Assembly (NCBI GenBank): GCA_005889475.1
Contig: VBGT01000009.1
Location: forward strand, 11,286 to 43,817
Direction of reading: 5' to 3'
Length of the DNA stretch: 32,532 bases
From: Chloroflexota bacterium
GTDB taxonomy: Bacteria > Chloroflexota > Limnocylindria > Limnocylindrales > CSP1-4
The notes beneath the pieces are model-generated. The model was not told where the DNA came from, ran no database searches, and saw only the letters and a program-made list of their open reading frames with translations. A program made the translations under genes and the position numbers. Of this stretch, positions 1 to 9,783 are shown piece after piece. Numbering within the stretch: the stretch's first letter is position 1; each line of letters begins with the position of its first letter.

Positions 1-2
1 TC

Positions 3-85
3 GAGCTGGCGATGGCGCTGCTCGGCGTCCGGGAGCTCGGTGAGGTCTCCGGAGACCTGCTCGCGGGCGCCGGCCCATTCCCGGG

Positions 86-89
<4 letters not shown>
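3..89 (+). CDS. C-terminal fragment of a gene entering from the left edge
   Basis: The third frame is open from the window edge to a TAA at 87-89 and encodes about 28 residues including ELAMALLGVRELGEV and ending GAGPFPG. The segment resembles the C-terminal helix of FMN-dependent alpha-hydroxy-acid dehydrogenases, where a GVR-like motif follows a Leu-rich helix, but it is too short for a firm assignment. Its stop overlaps the stop of the convergent GNAT gene (minus strand, 86-88), a compact tail-to-tail arrangement that supports this frame being real. Confidence 0.4.
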
Positions 90-2925
<2,836 letters not shown>

Positions 2926-3046
2926 GTACGCGTCGCCCGCGCGAGCCAGCCTCGAGCACGATCCCGTGCAATGGATCGCCGATCGGCGCGTCACCATGGT
3001 TGATCCGATGCGCTGAGGGTCTGACCACATCGCGTCGGATGGGTCG

Positions 3047-3052
3047 TAAGGT
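3047..3052 (+). promoter_or_regulatory. possible -10 box for the four-helix membrane protein
   Basis: TAAGGT lies in the 168-nt gap after ligA, with a weak CTGACC-like element about 20 nt upstream. It would give a 5' leader of roughly 35 nt carrying the GGAGGG ribosome-binding site 4-5 nt before ATG 3094. Confidence 0.3.
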
Positions 3053-3093
3053 CGGGAGTACCAACAGGCGCTTGCGCGGTTCTGGAGGGTTGC

Positions 3094-4083
3094 ATGGGCG
3101 GGTTCCTCGGCCCGCGTGACGAGGTCCTGGCGGTCGGACCTTCGGCAGATCGCCTGCTCGCCGCACTGGACCGCGCCATCCGGGCAGAGGACGCCGAGGT
3201 CATCGTGCAGCCGGCCGGCCCGGGTCCCTGGACGGCCTACTACCACGGTCGGCGACTGCTGGTGCTCGCCCGGCCGTCGGCCGTCGGGCCGCCCGGCGCC
3301 GTCGACGTCGGCGTTCCGGGGGCGGGTTGGGCGCGCACGTTGATCGATCTGTCGGACGCCGAAGATCCGGAGGTGCCTGACGCGATGCGGCGGGCAATGG
3401 GCGCTGGGCCGGGGTCCGCCGGCTCCGGACCGCTCATTCTGGCCGACGAGTCGGTGGGCGGCATCGGCGCTGTCATCGCAGTCATCGCAATCGTCCTTGT
3501 GGTCGCGGACTTCGTCCGCGGCGTGATCCGTCGACACAATTCAGACACAGCCGTTGCGGCCGCGGCGGGGCGGAATGCCGTCTTTGTGCTTCGGGCTGCG
3601 CGGTTCGAAGCGTCCATTCGCGAGAGCTCTCTGTCGATCGGGTGCCTCGGGTCGACCGTCGCATTCTTCGGGCTGGTCCTCGTCGTGTTCGCCATCGCGA
3701 GTGTCCTTGCGCCTGGAGGTCAGCTTGCCTCGCTAGCCGCCCTGAGCGTGGTGGGCGTCCTGGTCATTTCCGCCTGGCTGTTCTGGTGGATCAGGAGGCG
3801 CTTTCCCTCGCCGCCTCCAACCCGCATGGATCGCTGGGCCGGTCGAGCCGCCGTGGGGGTCATCCTTCTCGTCGTCGTCGCGTACGCCGTGGTGGCACTG
3901 CAGGAGCAGCGAACGCCGCTCAGCGCGGAGCAGGAGGCGTGGTGTCTGGGGCCGGGCGCAGGCTACGTGGACAACGCTGTCGGCGTGTTATCGATTCCGA
4001 GAACCTGGACGTCCGAGTCCGCCAAGGACGACCCGAACTTCCGGATGGCATGCGGCGTCGCCTGGGACGCAACGCATCGCTGA
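3094..4083 (+). CDS. membrane protein of unknown function, four predicted helices
   Basis: I do not recognise this 329-aa protein. A soluble N-terminal region (1-120) has alternating hydrophobic stretches, including GPWTAYYHGRRLLVLARPS, which could be a small alpha/beta domain. Four hydrophobic segments follow at about 122-142, 185-205, 211-233 and 251-269, with positively charged turns (RRHNS, WWIRRRF). A C-terminal soluble tail of about 60 residues contains two cysteines (EAWCLGPG, RMACGVAW) that might form a disulfide if it faces outward. The start is supported by GGAGGG just upstream. It converges on the GNAT gene at 4136; a 9-bp inverted repeat brackets both stop codons. Confidence 0.85.
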   Translation: MGGFLGPRDEVLAVGPSADRLLAALDRAIRAEDAEVIVQPAGPGPWTAYYHGRRLLVLARPSAVGPPGAVDVGVPGAGWARTLIDLSDAEDPEVPDAMRRAMGAGPGSAGSGPLILADESVGGIGAVIAVIAIVLVVADFVRGVIRRHNSDTAVAAAAGRNAVFVLRAARFEASIRESSLSIGCLGSTVAFFGLVLVVFAIASVLAPGGQLASLAALSVVGVLVISAWLFWWIRRRFPSPPPTRMDRWAGRAAVGVILLVVVAYAVVALQEQRTPLSAEQEAWCLGPGAGYVDNAVGVLSIPRTWTSESAKDDPNFRMACGVAWDATHR

Positions 4084-4140
4084 CTGGCGCGTGTCCGGCG
4101 CTTGTGCGGCCGCGCCCGTGGCGGCTCGGCTCCAGTCAGC
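4079..4140. terminator. long-loop inverted repeat between convergent genes, candidate bidirectional terminator
   Basis: GCTGACTGG (4079-4087) and its perfect complement CCAGTCAGC (4132-4140) enclose both convergent stop codons. A nested GGCGCG/CGCGCC pair (4086-4091, 4111-4116) could form an inner stem. There is no T-tract, so intrinsic termination is uncertain. Confidence 0.3.
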
Positions 4141-4972
4141 CCATCGCGTGGTTGAACTGGCCCCAGATCCAGTCGGGGCGCCATGACTGCGGCTCCCCTC
4201 GCAGCATCCGCGGCGCCGACCACGTCAGCCGAAACCCGATCTCGGTCAGTCGCGCCAGTCCCTCGACGTTCTCATCGAGCAGCCCAACCCGCACCCGTCC
4301 TTCGGGGCCGGCCGCGCGACGGCGCGCCGTCGCGATCCGCAGCGCGGCGTCGGCCGACCGCGCGATCGTCGCGCCGCCACCCCACGGAGCACGGATGACG
4401 AAGCCGTCGATCCCGCCCTCGGCTCCCGTGACCACCTTCGCCGTCTCGCCATCGGCGAGCCGGCGGATGGCATGGGCGCGATCCTCGCCGGTCCCTTCGC
4501 GGTCAAGCCGCTCGAGGCCGGGGAGATCGGTTACCTCGAACGGCCGGACGCCGTCCTCCCGATCGACCGGCGGCAGCCCGATGGCCTGCATGATCCGGTA
4601 CTGCGTCTGGACCTCGAAACCCATCCGTTCGTAGAGCCGACGGCCCTCGCTGGTGGCCACGAGAACGAGCGATCGGCAGCCTGCCGACTCGAGCCGGTCG
4701 ATGATCGCCTGGGTGATCGCCCGGCCGAGCCCATGGCCGCGCCGATCGGGGGCGATGAAGATCGTGCCGATCCAGCCGGCCGGTCCGTTCACCGTCCCGA
4801 CGCCGGTGCCCACGATCTCGCCGTCCGCCTCGGCGACCATCGGGATGCACGCCGCCTGCGTCGTCGCGAACTCCAGCCACTCGCGCCGGACACCCCAGTC
4901 GTTGCCGAGGATCAGCTCGGTCGCGGCGTCGACGTCGGTCGGGGCCATCGGCCGCAGGCCGGGCGCCGTCAC
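4136..4972 (-). CDS. GNAT acetyltransferase with a second C-terminal acetyltransferase-like domain
   Basis: The product is 278 aa. The N-terminal half is a GNAT domain: MVAEADGEIVGTGVGTV, then IGTIFIAPDRRGHGLGRAI with the acetyl-CoA-binding R-x-x-G-x-G loop, and LYERMGFEVQTQY at the end. The C-terminal half (about 140-278) matches the layout of proteins in which a GNAT domain is followed by a degenerate second domain of the Acetyltransf_18 type (FVIRAPWGGGATI, GEVRV-like strands, LTEIGFRLT). The substrate is unknown. The start is GTG 4972, whose bases overlap the TGA of the upstream DUF5946-like gene (GTGA), implying translational coupling from the promoter in front of that gene. Confidence 0.9.
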   Translation of the reverse strand: MTAPGLRPMAPTDVDAATELILGNDWGVRREWLEFATTQAACIPMVAEADGEIVGTGVGTVNGPAGWIGTIFIAPDRRGHGLGRAITQAIIDRLESAGCRSLVLVATSEGRRLYERMGFEVQTQYRIMQAIGLPPVDREDGVRPFEVTDLPGLERLDREGTGEDRAHAIRRLADGETAKVVTGAEGGIDGFVIRAPWGGGATIARSADAALRIATARRRAAGPEGRVRVGLLDENVEGLARLTEIGFRLTWSAPRMLRGEPQSWRPDWIWGQFNHAMG

Positions 4973-5493
4973 CGCGCCGTCGCCCCGTCGAGTCGCGCCG
5001 CCGTCAGGGCGCGGACGGTCTCCTGCCGATCGGCCCAGCCGGCCCAGACGTCGCCGGCCCAGGCCCGGAGGATCTCGACATGCGCTTCGGACGAGCCGGC
5101 GAGCGCGAGGTCGGCGACGGTCAACCCACCCTGGAAGCGAGGCGCGGGCAGGAATGGCGGCCAGTCGCGATGGGCACGGGCCAGCGCCTGGTGCGCGTCG
5201 CGGACCACCGGTCCGTCCCAGCCCCGCTCAAGCGCGAGCTGGAGGCCGATGAGCGCGAACGCGGGTCCGATGCGCGGCGTGCGCTCGCCGACGTGCTGGG
5301 CGGCGTAGGTATCGACCAGCAGCTGGTGCCAGCGGCCGAGCAGGGCGACGTGCTGCAGCTCGTATCCGGCTACCTCGCCGTACACCGACCGGCACTCGAC
5401 CGAGGCGGTCGAGCGGTGATCGAAGGGCTCGCCGGTTCCCGGGAGCTCGAGGCCGCAGCCGGCGCAGGCATGGAGTCGATCGGTCGGCGCCAT
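4969..5493 (-). CDS. DUF5946-like protein
   Basis: The product is 174 aa from ATG 5493. It starts with a CAGCGLELP cysteine cluster and carries the sequence GRWHQLLVDTYAAQHVGE, which resembles the family hallmark HQLxVDxYAxQH, followed by a helical region (FALIGLQLALERGW, QGGLTVADLALAG). The function of this family is not known; the His, Asp and Gln pattern hints at a metal site, which is inference. The frame is open further upstream, but ATG 5493 is preferred: it matches the family start and has GATACT, a -10-like hexamer, 7 nt upstream. It is divergent from gatC across 21 bp and overlaps the GNAT gene that follows it. Confidence 0.8.
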   Translation of the reverse strand: MAPTDRLHACAGCGLELPGTGEPFDHRSTASVECRSVYGEVAGYELQHVALLGRWHQLLVDTYAAQHVGERTPRIGPAFALIGLQLALERGWDGPVVRDAHQALARAHRDWPPFLPAPRFQGGLTVADLALAGSSEAHVEILRAWAGDVWAGWADRQETVRALTAARLDGATAR

Positions 5494-5500
5494 GGCGTTC

Positions 5501-5508
5501 AGTATCAT
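5501..5508. promoter_or_regulatory. overlapping divergent -10 boxes for gatC and the DUF5946-like gene
   Basis: On the plus strand TATCAT (5503-5508) ends 6 nt before the gatC GTG at 5515. On the minus strand GATACT (5506-5501) ends 7 nt before ATG 5493. The two hexamers share four base pairs, so the genes would be transcribed as leaderless messages from mutually exclusive polymerase positions. Confidence 0.45.
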
Positions 5509-5514
5509 CCGCCG

Positions 5515-5814
5515 GTGGCCGGCCTCACCCGCGCGGACGTCGAGCACGTCGCGTTCCTCGCTCGCCTGCGCCTGACCGGCGAAGAGCTCGATCGGCTCGA
5601 GGGCGAGCTCAACCACATCCTCGACCAGTACGCGAAGCTGTCCGAGCTCGACACCTCGGCGATCCCGCCGACGGCCCAGACGATCGAGCTCGAGAACATC
5701 CTGCGCGAGGACGTCGCGGGGCCGTCCCTCGCCGTCGCCGAGGTCCTCGGCAACGCGCCGACGACCGACGGCGACTTCATCATCGTGCCGCCGATCCTCG
5801 GTGGCGACGCGTGA
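5515..5814 (+). CDS. gatC: Asp-tRNA(Asn)/Glu-tRNA(Gln) amidotransferase subunit C
   Basis: This is the small 99-aa subunit that wraps and stabilises GatA in the GatCAB complex, which converts misacylated Glu-tRNA(Gln) and Asp-tRNA(Asn) to the amides. It shows the family pattern LTRADVEHVAFLARLRLTGEE, then LNHILDQYAKLSELDT, and a conserved tail with ILREDV and FIIVPPIL. The frame is open far upstream, but GTG 5515 gives the standard family length and sits 6 nt after a TATCAT -10. The stop overlaps the gatA GTG (GTGA), so the two are translationally coupled. Confidence 0.96.
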   Translation: MAGLTRADVEHVAFLARLRLTGEELDRLEGELNHILDQYAKLSELDTSAIPPTAQTIELENILREDVAGPSLAVAEVLGNAPTTDGDFIIVPPILGGDA

Positions 5815-7406
5815 CTGCGGTGCGCGAGGCGACGCGTCTGCTCGGTCACGAGCTTGCCACCCGGCTCCGAACCGGGGAGCTGAGCGCGCGTGAGATCACG
5901 CTCGCGCATCTCGAGGTGGCGGAGCGCCAGAACCACGCCCTGAACGCGTGGCTCGTGATCGAGCGTGAGAAGTCGCTCGACGAGGCCGATGCGGCGGACG
6001 CGCGCCTCGCGGCGGCCAGGGCCGACGGTCCAGACGCGCTCGATGCGCTCCACCCGCTGCTCGGGCTGCCGGTGGCAGTGAAGGACCTCGTCTCGGTGGC
6101 GGGCGGCCAGTGCACATCCGGGTCGCGCATCATCGACGGCTACGTCGCGCCCTACGACGCCCACGTCACCGAGCGGCTGCGCGACGCGGGCGCGGTGATC
6201 CTGGGCAAGACGAATATGGACGAGTTCGCGATGGGCTCCTCGAACGAGTATTCGGCCTACGGGCCGGTGAGCAACCCGTGGGACCTGGACACGGTCCCCG
6301 GAGGGAGCAGCGGCGGCTCGGCCGCGGCCGTGGCCGCTTACCACGCGCCGTTCGGGATCGGCACGGACACCGGCGGCTCGATCCGCCAGCCAGCGGCGCT
6401 GTCCGGCATCGTCGGCCTCAAGCCGACGTACGGGCGCGTGAGCCGCTACGGCATCGTCGCGTTCGCGTCGTCGCTCGACCAGATCGGCCCGCTGACGCGG
6501 GACGCTCGCGACGCCGCGGCTCTCCTCCATGCCGTGGCCGGGCGCGACGAGCGCGACTCGACGTCCGCGCCGGTGCCGGTTCCCGATGACCTGCTGCGCC
6601 TGCCAGCCTCGGATGACGAAGCCGCAGCGTGGCTGGAGGGCAAGCGGCTCGGGCTGCCGCGCGAGTACTTCGTCGAGGGCATGGAGCCGGGCGTCGAGGC
6701 CCGGATCCGCGAGGCCGTCCGGGCGCTGGAGGGCGCCGGCGCGACCATCGAGGACGTCTCGCTGCCGCACACGGACTACGGCCTGGCCACCTACTACATC
6801 GTCGTGCCTGCCGAGGCCTCGGCCAACCTCGCCCGCTACGACGGCGTGCGCTACGGCCGCTCGGTTCGGCTGCCCGGCGCCGATTTCATCGCCGACTATC
6901 TCGCGACGCGAGGTGACGGATTCGGGCCCGAGGTCAAGCGCCGGATCATGCTCGGCACCTATGCGCTCTCCGCGGGTTATTACGACGCCTTCTACCTCAA
7001 GGCCCAGAAGGTCCGGACGCTGATCAAGCGCGACTTCGACGAGGTGTTCGGGTCGGGCATCGATGCCCTCGTCGCGCCGACGTCGCCGTCGGTCGCATTC
7101 AGGTTCGGGGCGCGCACCGCCGATCCGGTCGCGATGTACCTCTCGGACGCGTGCACGCTGCCCGCGAACATGGCCGGGATCGCCGGCGTCTCGCTCCCGT
7201 GCGGCCTCTCGAACGGGCTGCCGGTCGGCCTCCAGTTCATCGGGCCGCCCTGGTCCGAGCTCGAGCTGCTGCGCTTCAGCCGGGGCTACGAGGCAATCAC
7301 CGCGGCAGCTGAGTGGCGGCGCCTGGAGCCGGCCCAGCTGACGCAGGCAGACGACGCGACCGGTCCGACGCCCGCAGAGCGGGCGGCACGACTCGCCGCG
7401 GCCTAG
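5811..7406 (+). CDS. gatA: Asp-tRNA(Asn)/Glu-tRNA(Gln) amidotransferase subunit A
   Basis: This 531-aa amidase-signature glutaminase releases ammonia from glutamine for GatB. The Lys-cisSer-Ser triad is complete: Lys91 (PVAVKDLV), Ser166 (GGSSGGS) and Ser190 (TDTGGSIRQPA), spaced 75 and 24 residues apart exactly as in characterised GatA enzymes. SGIVGLKPTYGRVSRYGIVAFASSLDQIGP is strongly GatA-like rather than a generic amidase. GTG 5811 is fixed by the 4-bp overlap with gatC. The protein is slightly longer than average because of a variable C-terminal tail. gatB is separated from it by two other genes. Confidence 0.98.
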   Translation: MTAVREATRLLGHELATRLRTGELSAREITLAHLEVAERQNHALNAWLVIEREKSLDEADAADARLAAARADGPDALDALHPLLGLPVAVKDLVSVAGGQCTSGSRIIDGYVAPYDAHVTERLRDAGAVILGKTNMDEFAMGSSNEYSAYGPVSNPWDLDTVPGGSSGGSAAAVAAYHAPFGIGTDTGGSIRQPAALSGIVGLKPTYGRVSRYGIVAFASSLDQIGPLTRDARDAAALLHAVAGRDERDSTSAPVPVPDDLLRLPASDDEAAAWLEGKRLGLPREYFVEGMEPGVEARIREAVRALEGAGATIEDVSLPHTDYGLATYYIVVPAEASANLARYDGVRYGRSVRLPGADFIADYLATRGDGFGPEVKRRIMLGTYALSAGYYDAFYLKAQKVRTLIKRDFDEVFGSGIDALVAPTSPSVAFRFGARTADPVAMYLSDACTLPANMAGIAGVSLPCGLSNGLPVGLQFIGPPWSELELLRFSRGYEAITAAAEWRRLEPAQLTQADDATGPTPAERAARLAAA

Positions 7407-7409
7407 ATT
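7404..7409 (+). promoter_or_regulatory. -10 box for the leaderless aminotransferase gene
   Basis: TAGATT overlaps the gatA stop codon (TAG) and is followed by 6 nt and then ATG 7416. Confidence 0.5.
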
Positions 7410-7415
7410 CCGGTC

Positions 7416-8618
7416 ATGACCACCGACATCCGAGGTGCTGCCCGGGCTCCGCTCGCCGAGCGCGCACTGTCGGAGCGCGTCCGAACCGTGCCGCCGTCGG
7501 GCATCCGCAGGTTCTTCGACATCCTGGCCACGATGACCGACGTCATCAGCCTCGGCGTGGGCGAGCCGGACTTCGATACCCCTCGGTCGATCGTCGAGGC
7601 CGGCGTCGAGTCGCTGCGCGAAGGGCGGACCCACTACACGTCGAACTACGGCACGCTCGAGCTGCGCCGGACGCTCGCGGCCCACCTCGAGCGGCTCTAC
7701 GGCGTCGCATACGATCCGAAGTCCGAGCTGCTGATCACCGTCGGCGCGTCGGAGGCGGTCGACCTCGCCCTGCGGGCGACGTGCGATCCGGGCGACGAGG
7801 TCATCCTGCATGAGCCGTCGTACGTCGCGTACGTTCCGGCCATCGTGTTCGCGGGCGGGACCGCCGTGCACGTCGCGACACGCTTCGAGGACGATTTCGC
7901 CCTCGACCCGGCGGCGGTCGAGGCGGCGATCACGTCGAGGACCAAGGCGCTCTTCCTCGGCTACCCGTGCAACCCGACCGGCGCCGTGCTGCCCGACGCG
8001 GTCCAGGACGAGCTGGCCCGGATTGCGGATCGGCACGACCTGCTCGTGTACAGCGACGAGATCTACGATCGGCTCGCCTACGGCTCGTACCGTCACCGTG
8101 CCTTCTCGTCGCTGCCGGGCATGCGCGAACGGACGATCCTCATGGGCGGATTCTCGAAGGCGTACGCGATGACCGGCTGGCGGATCGGCTGGCTGGCGGC
8201 GCCGGCCGAGATCGTCGAGGGCATCCTCAAGATCCACCAGTACACGATCATGACCGCGCCGACGGTCGCCCAGGACGCCGCCCTGGTGGCCCTGATCGAG
8301 GGCGAGCCGGACGTCGCCCGGATGCTCGCCGAGTACGATCGGCGGCGCCGCCTCGTCGTCGACGGGTTCAACGCGATGGGCCTGGAGACGTTCGAGCCGC
8401 GCGGTGCCTTCTACGCGTTCCCGCGGATCACCTCGACCGGGCTCGATGCCGAGACGTTCTCACGGCGGCTGTTGGAGGAGGAGCACGTCGCCGTCGTGCC
8501 CGGCAATGCGTTCGGGCAATCGGGGGCCGAGCACGTCCGCGCATGCTACGCGACCTCCTACGAACGCCTCGAAGAGGCCCTGGCGAGGATCGGAAAGTTC
8601 GTCGAACGCTGCCAGTAG
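7416..8618 (+). CDS. class I/II PLP-dependent aminotransferase
   Basis: The product is a 400-aa fold-type I aminotransferase that uses pyridoxal phosphate to move an amino group from an amino acid to a 2-oxo acid. Recognisable elements are ISLGVGEPDFDTP, THYTSNYG, VGASEAVDLALRA, HEPSYVAY, YPCNPTGAVL (the substrate/PLP Asn), DLLVYSDEIYDRL and SKAYAMTGWRIG with Lys248 as the Schiff-base lysine; GAFYAFPRI and RACYATSYERL close the fold. This is the aspartate/aromatic aminotransferase (Ib/Ig) group; the exact substrate cannot be read. It begins 9 nt after gatA but has its own -10 overlapping the gatA stop. Confidence 0.93.
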   Translation: MTTDIRGAARAPLAERALSERVRTVPPSGIRRFFDILATMTDVISLGVGEPDFDTPRSIVEAGVESLREGRTHYTSNYGTLELRRTLAAHLERLYGVAYDPKSELLITVGASEAVDLALRATCDPGDEVILHEPSYVAYVPAIVFAGGTAVHVATRFEDDFALDPAAVEAAITSRTKALFLGYPCNPTGAVLPDAVQDELARIADRHDLLVYSDEIYDRLAYGSYRHRAFSSLPGMRERTILMGGFSKAYAMTGWRIGWLAAPAEIVEGILKIHQYTIMTAPTVAQDAALVALIEGEPDVARMLAEYDRRRRLVVDGFNAMGLETFEPRGAFYAFPRITSTGLDAETFSRRLLEEEHVAVVPGNAFGQSGAEHVRACYATSYERLEEALARIGKFVERCQ

Positions 8619-8710
8619 AGGCATGACGCTTGTCGGATTGACGAACGGCGTCTCCCCTTGGACGATCGCGGGCGCGCCAATCGGGCGCGCGTACAGGGGA
8701 ACCATCCGAC

Positions 8711-9718
8711 ATGACGTTTCACGAGCGATCGCTCGACGATCTGCCGCTCGCCGCCTACTCCACAGGGGTCGTCCCGGACGAGCCAGAGGAGCTCGCCCCG
8801 GCCGCTGACCCGAGCGCCGCCGAGTCCGCGCCGGGCGTCCCCACCTCCACGTCACCCGAATCGGGCTCGCCTGCGGCTCCGGCCGCCATGCAGCCGCATG
8901 ACGCGGCTCCCCGCGCCCGGCGTCGACTCTCGATCCGCCTGCCGTCCCTCCGACGCAGGAAGGTGGTCGATGCGGCGTCGGCGCCCTTCCAACCGGTGCA
9001 TCCCTCGGTCGCTGCGGTCGGAGCGTTCGCGGCCCCGATGACCGCGGCCCCGATGACCGCGGCCCGGATGACCGCTGGCCCGAGCTTCGCCGCCTCGACA
9101 CTGTCGGCGCCTTCGTACGGCACGCCGTCGATCACCGCGCCGGTTACTTCGTCGCCTCCGAACGGGAAGCCCTTGGGCGGTCTCGCGCGCAATCCTCGCG
9201 CGCTGCTCCGCGACCCGAAGGTCCTCGCCGGGGGGGTCGTCGCGATCGGTCTCGTGCTGCTCGGCGTCAGCCTGCTCGGTGGCGGCCCATCGTCCGGCGC
9301 GGGCGGTCCGAACTCGAGCCAGGGCACCGCGGTGGCCCAGCCCACCCCGGTCCCGCCCGGCGCGGCCACCGTCGAGGTCACGAGCGGCGGGAGCGGCATC
9401 TACGAGCTCAACGGCCAGACCGGCGCCGGGCCGGCCGTCAACTCCCAGGTCAACGCCACGTGGAGCGACGGGATCGGCGACACGCTCGGGCTCACTGGTC
9501 TGGCGTCGGCCGGCGTGCGCACGACGGACGCCAATTTCGTGCTGACCTGGGTGACATCCCTGGCCGGTGCGCCGGTCACGTTCACGTCCACCGGCGGCGA
9601 GTGCACGATCGGAATGGCCGTCGGAGCGAAGGTCGTGAGCGGCACATTCGTGTGCAAGAAGCTCATCAGCGACGACGGCAAGAAGACGATCGACCTGCAG
9701 GGCAGCTACCGGACCTAG
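8711..9718 (+). CDS. single-pass membrane protein with disordered N-terminus and extracytoplasmic beta-like domain
   Basis: I do not recognise this 335-aa protein. Residues 1-165 are low-complexity (Ala, Pro, Ser, Thr), with a basic patch (RARRRLSIRLPSLRRRK, 68-84) and a short repeat MTAAP, MTAAR, MTAG at 110-123. One transmembrane helix lies at about 171-190 (VLAGGVVAIGLVLLGVSLLG). Residues 200-335 are Gly/Thr-rich with beta-like alternation (GAATVEVTSGGSGIYELNG, ANFVLTWVTSL, TFTSTGGECTIGMAVG) and two cysteines that could pair outside the cell. The topology is cytoplasmic tail, single helix, external domain (inference). AGGGGAA lies 9 nt before ATG 8711. It sits between the aminotransferase and gatB without obvious functional linkage. 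Confidence 0.8.
   Translation: MTFHERSLDDLPLAAYSTGVVPDEPEELAPAADPSAAESAPGVPTSTSPESGSPAAPAAMQPHDAAPRARRRLSIRLPSLRRRKVVDAASAPFQPVHPSVAAVGAFAAPMTAAPMTAARMTAGPSFAASTLSAPSYGTPSITAPVTSSPPNGKPLGGLARNPRALLRDPKVLAGGVVAIGLVLLGVSLLGGGPSSGAGGPNSSQGTAVAQPTPVPPGAATVEVTSGGSGIYELNGQTGAGPAVNSQVNATWSDGIGDTLGLTGLASAGVRTTDANFVLTWVTSLAGAPVTFTSTGGECTIGMAVGAKVVSGTFVCKKLISDDGKKTIDLQGSYRT
9029..9073. repeat. three tandem 15-bp units in a coding region
   Basis: Three adjacent 15-base units (9029-9043, 9044-9058, 9059-9073), the third with one substitution, encode five-residue repeats (MTAAP, MTAAR type) in the disordered part of the membrane protein. The in-frame unit allows copy number to vary without breaking the gene. 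Confidence 0.9.
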
Positions 9719-9783
9719 CGCCTGAGCCGGCGGCTCGCCGCCACCGGAATCTGTGCCGTCGGCAGTGTGCGACACTCGCGGCC

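Noticed and set aside
5505-8237. 910-codon minus-strand frame across gatC, gatA and the aminotransferase.
   Set aside because: The three sense-strand genes are unambiguous with catalytic motifs; the antisense product is compositionally biased and has no recognisable domain.
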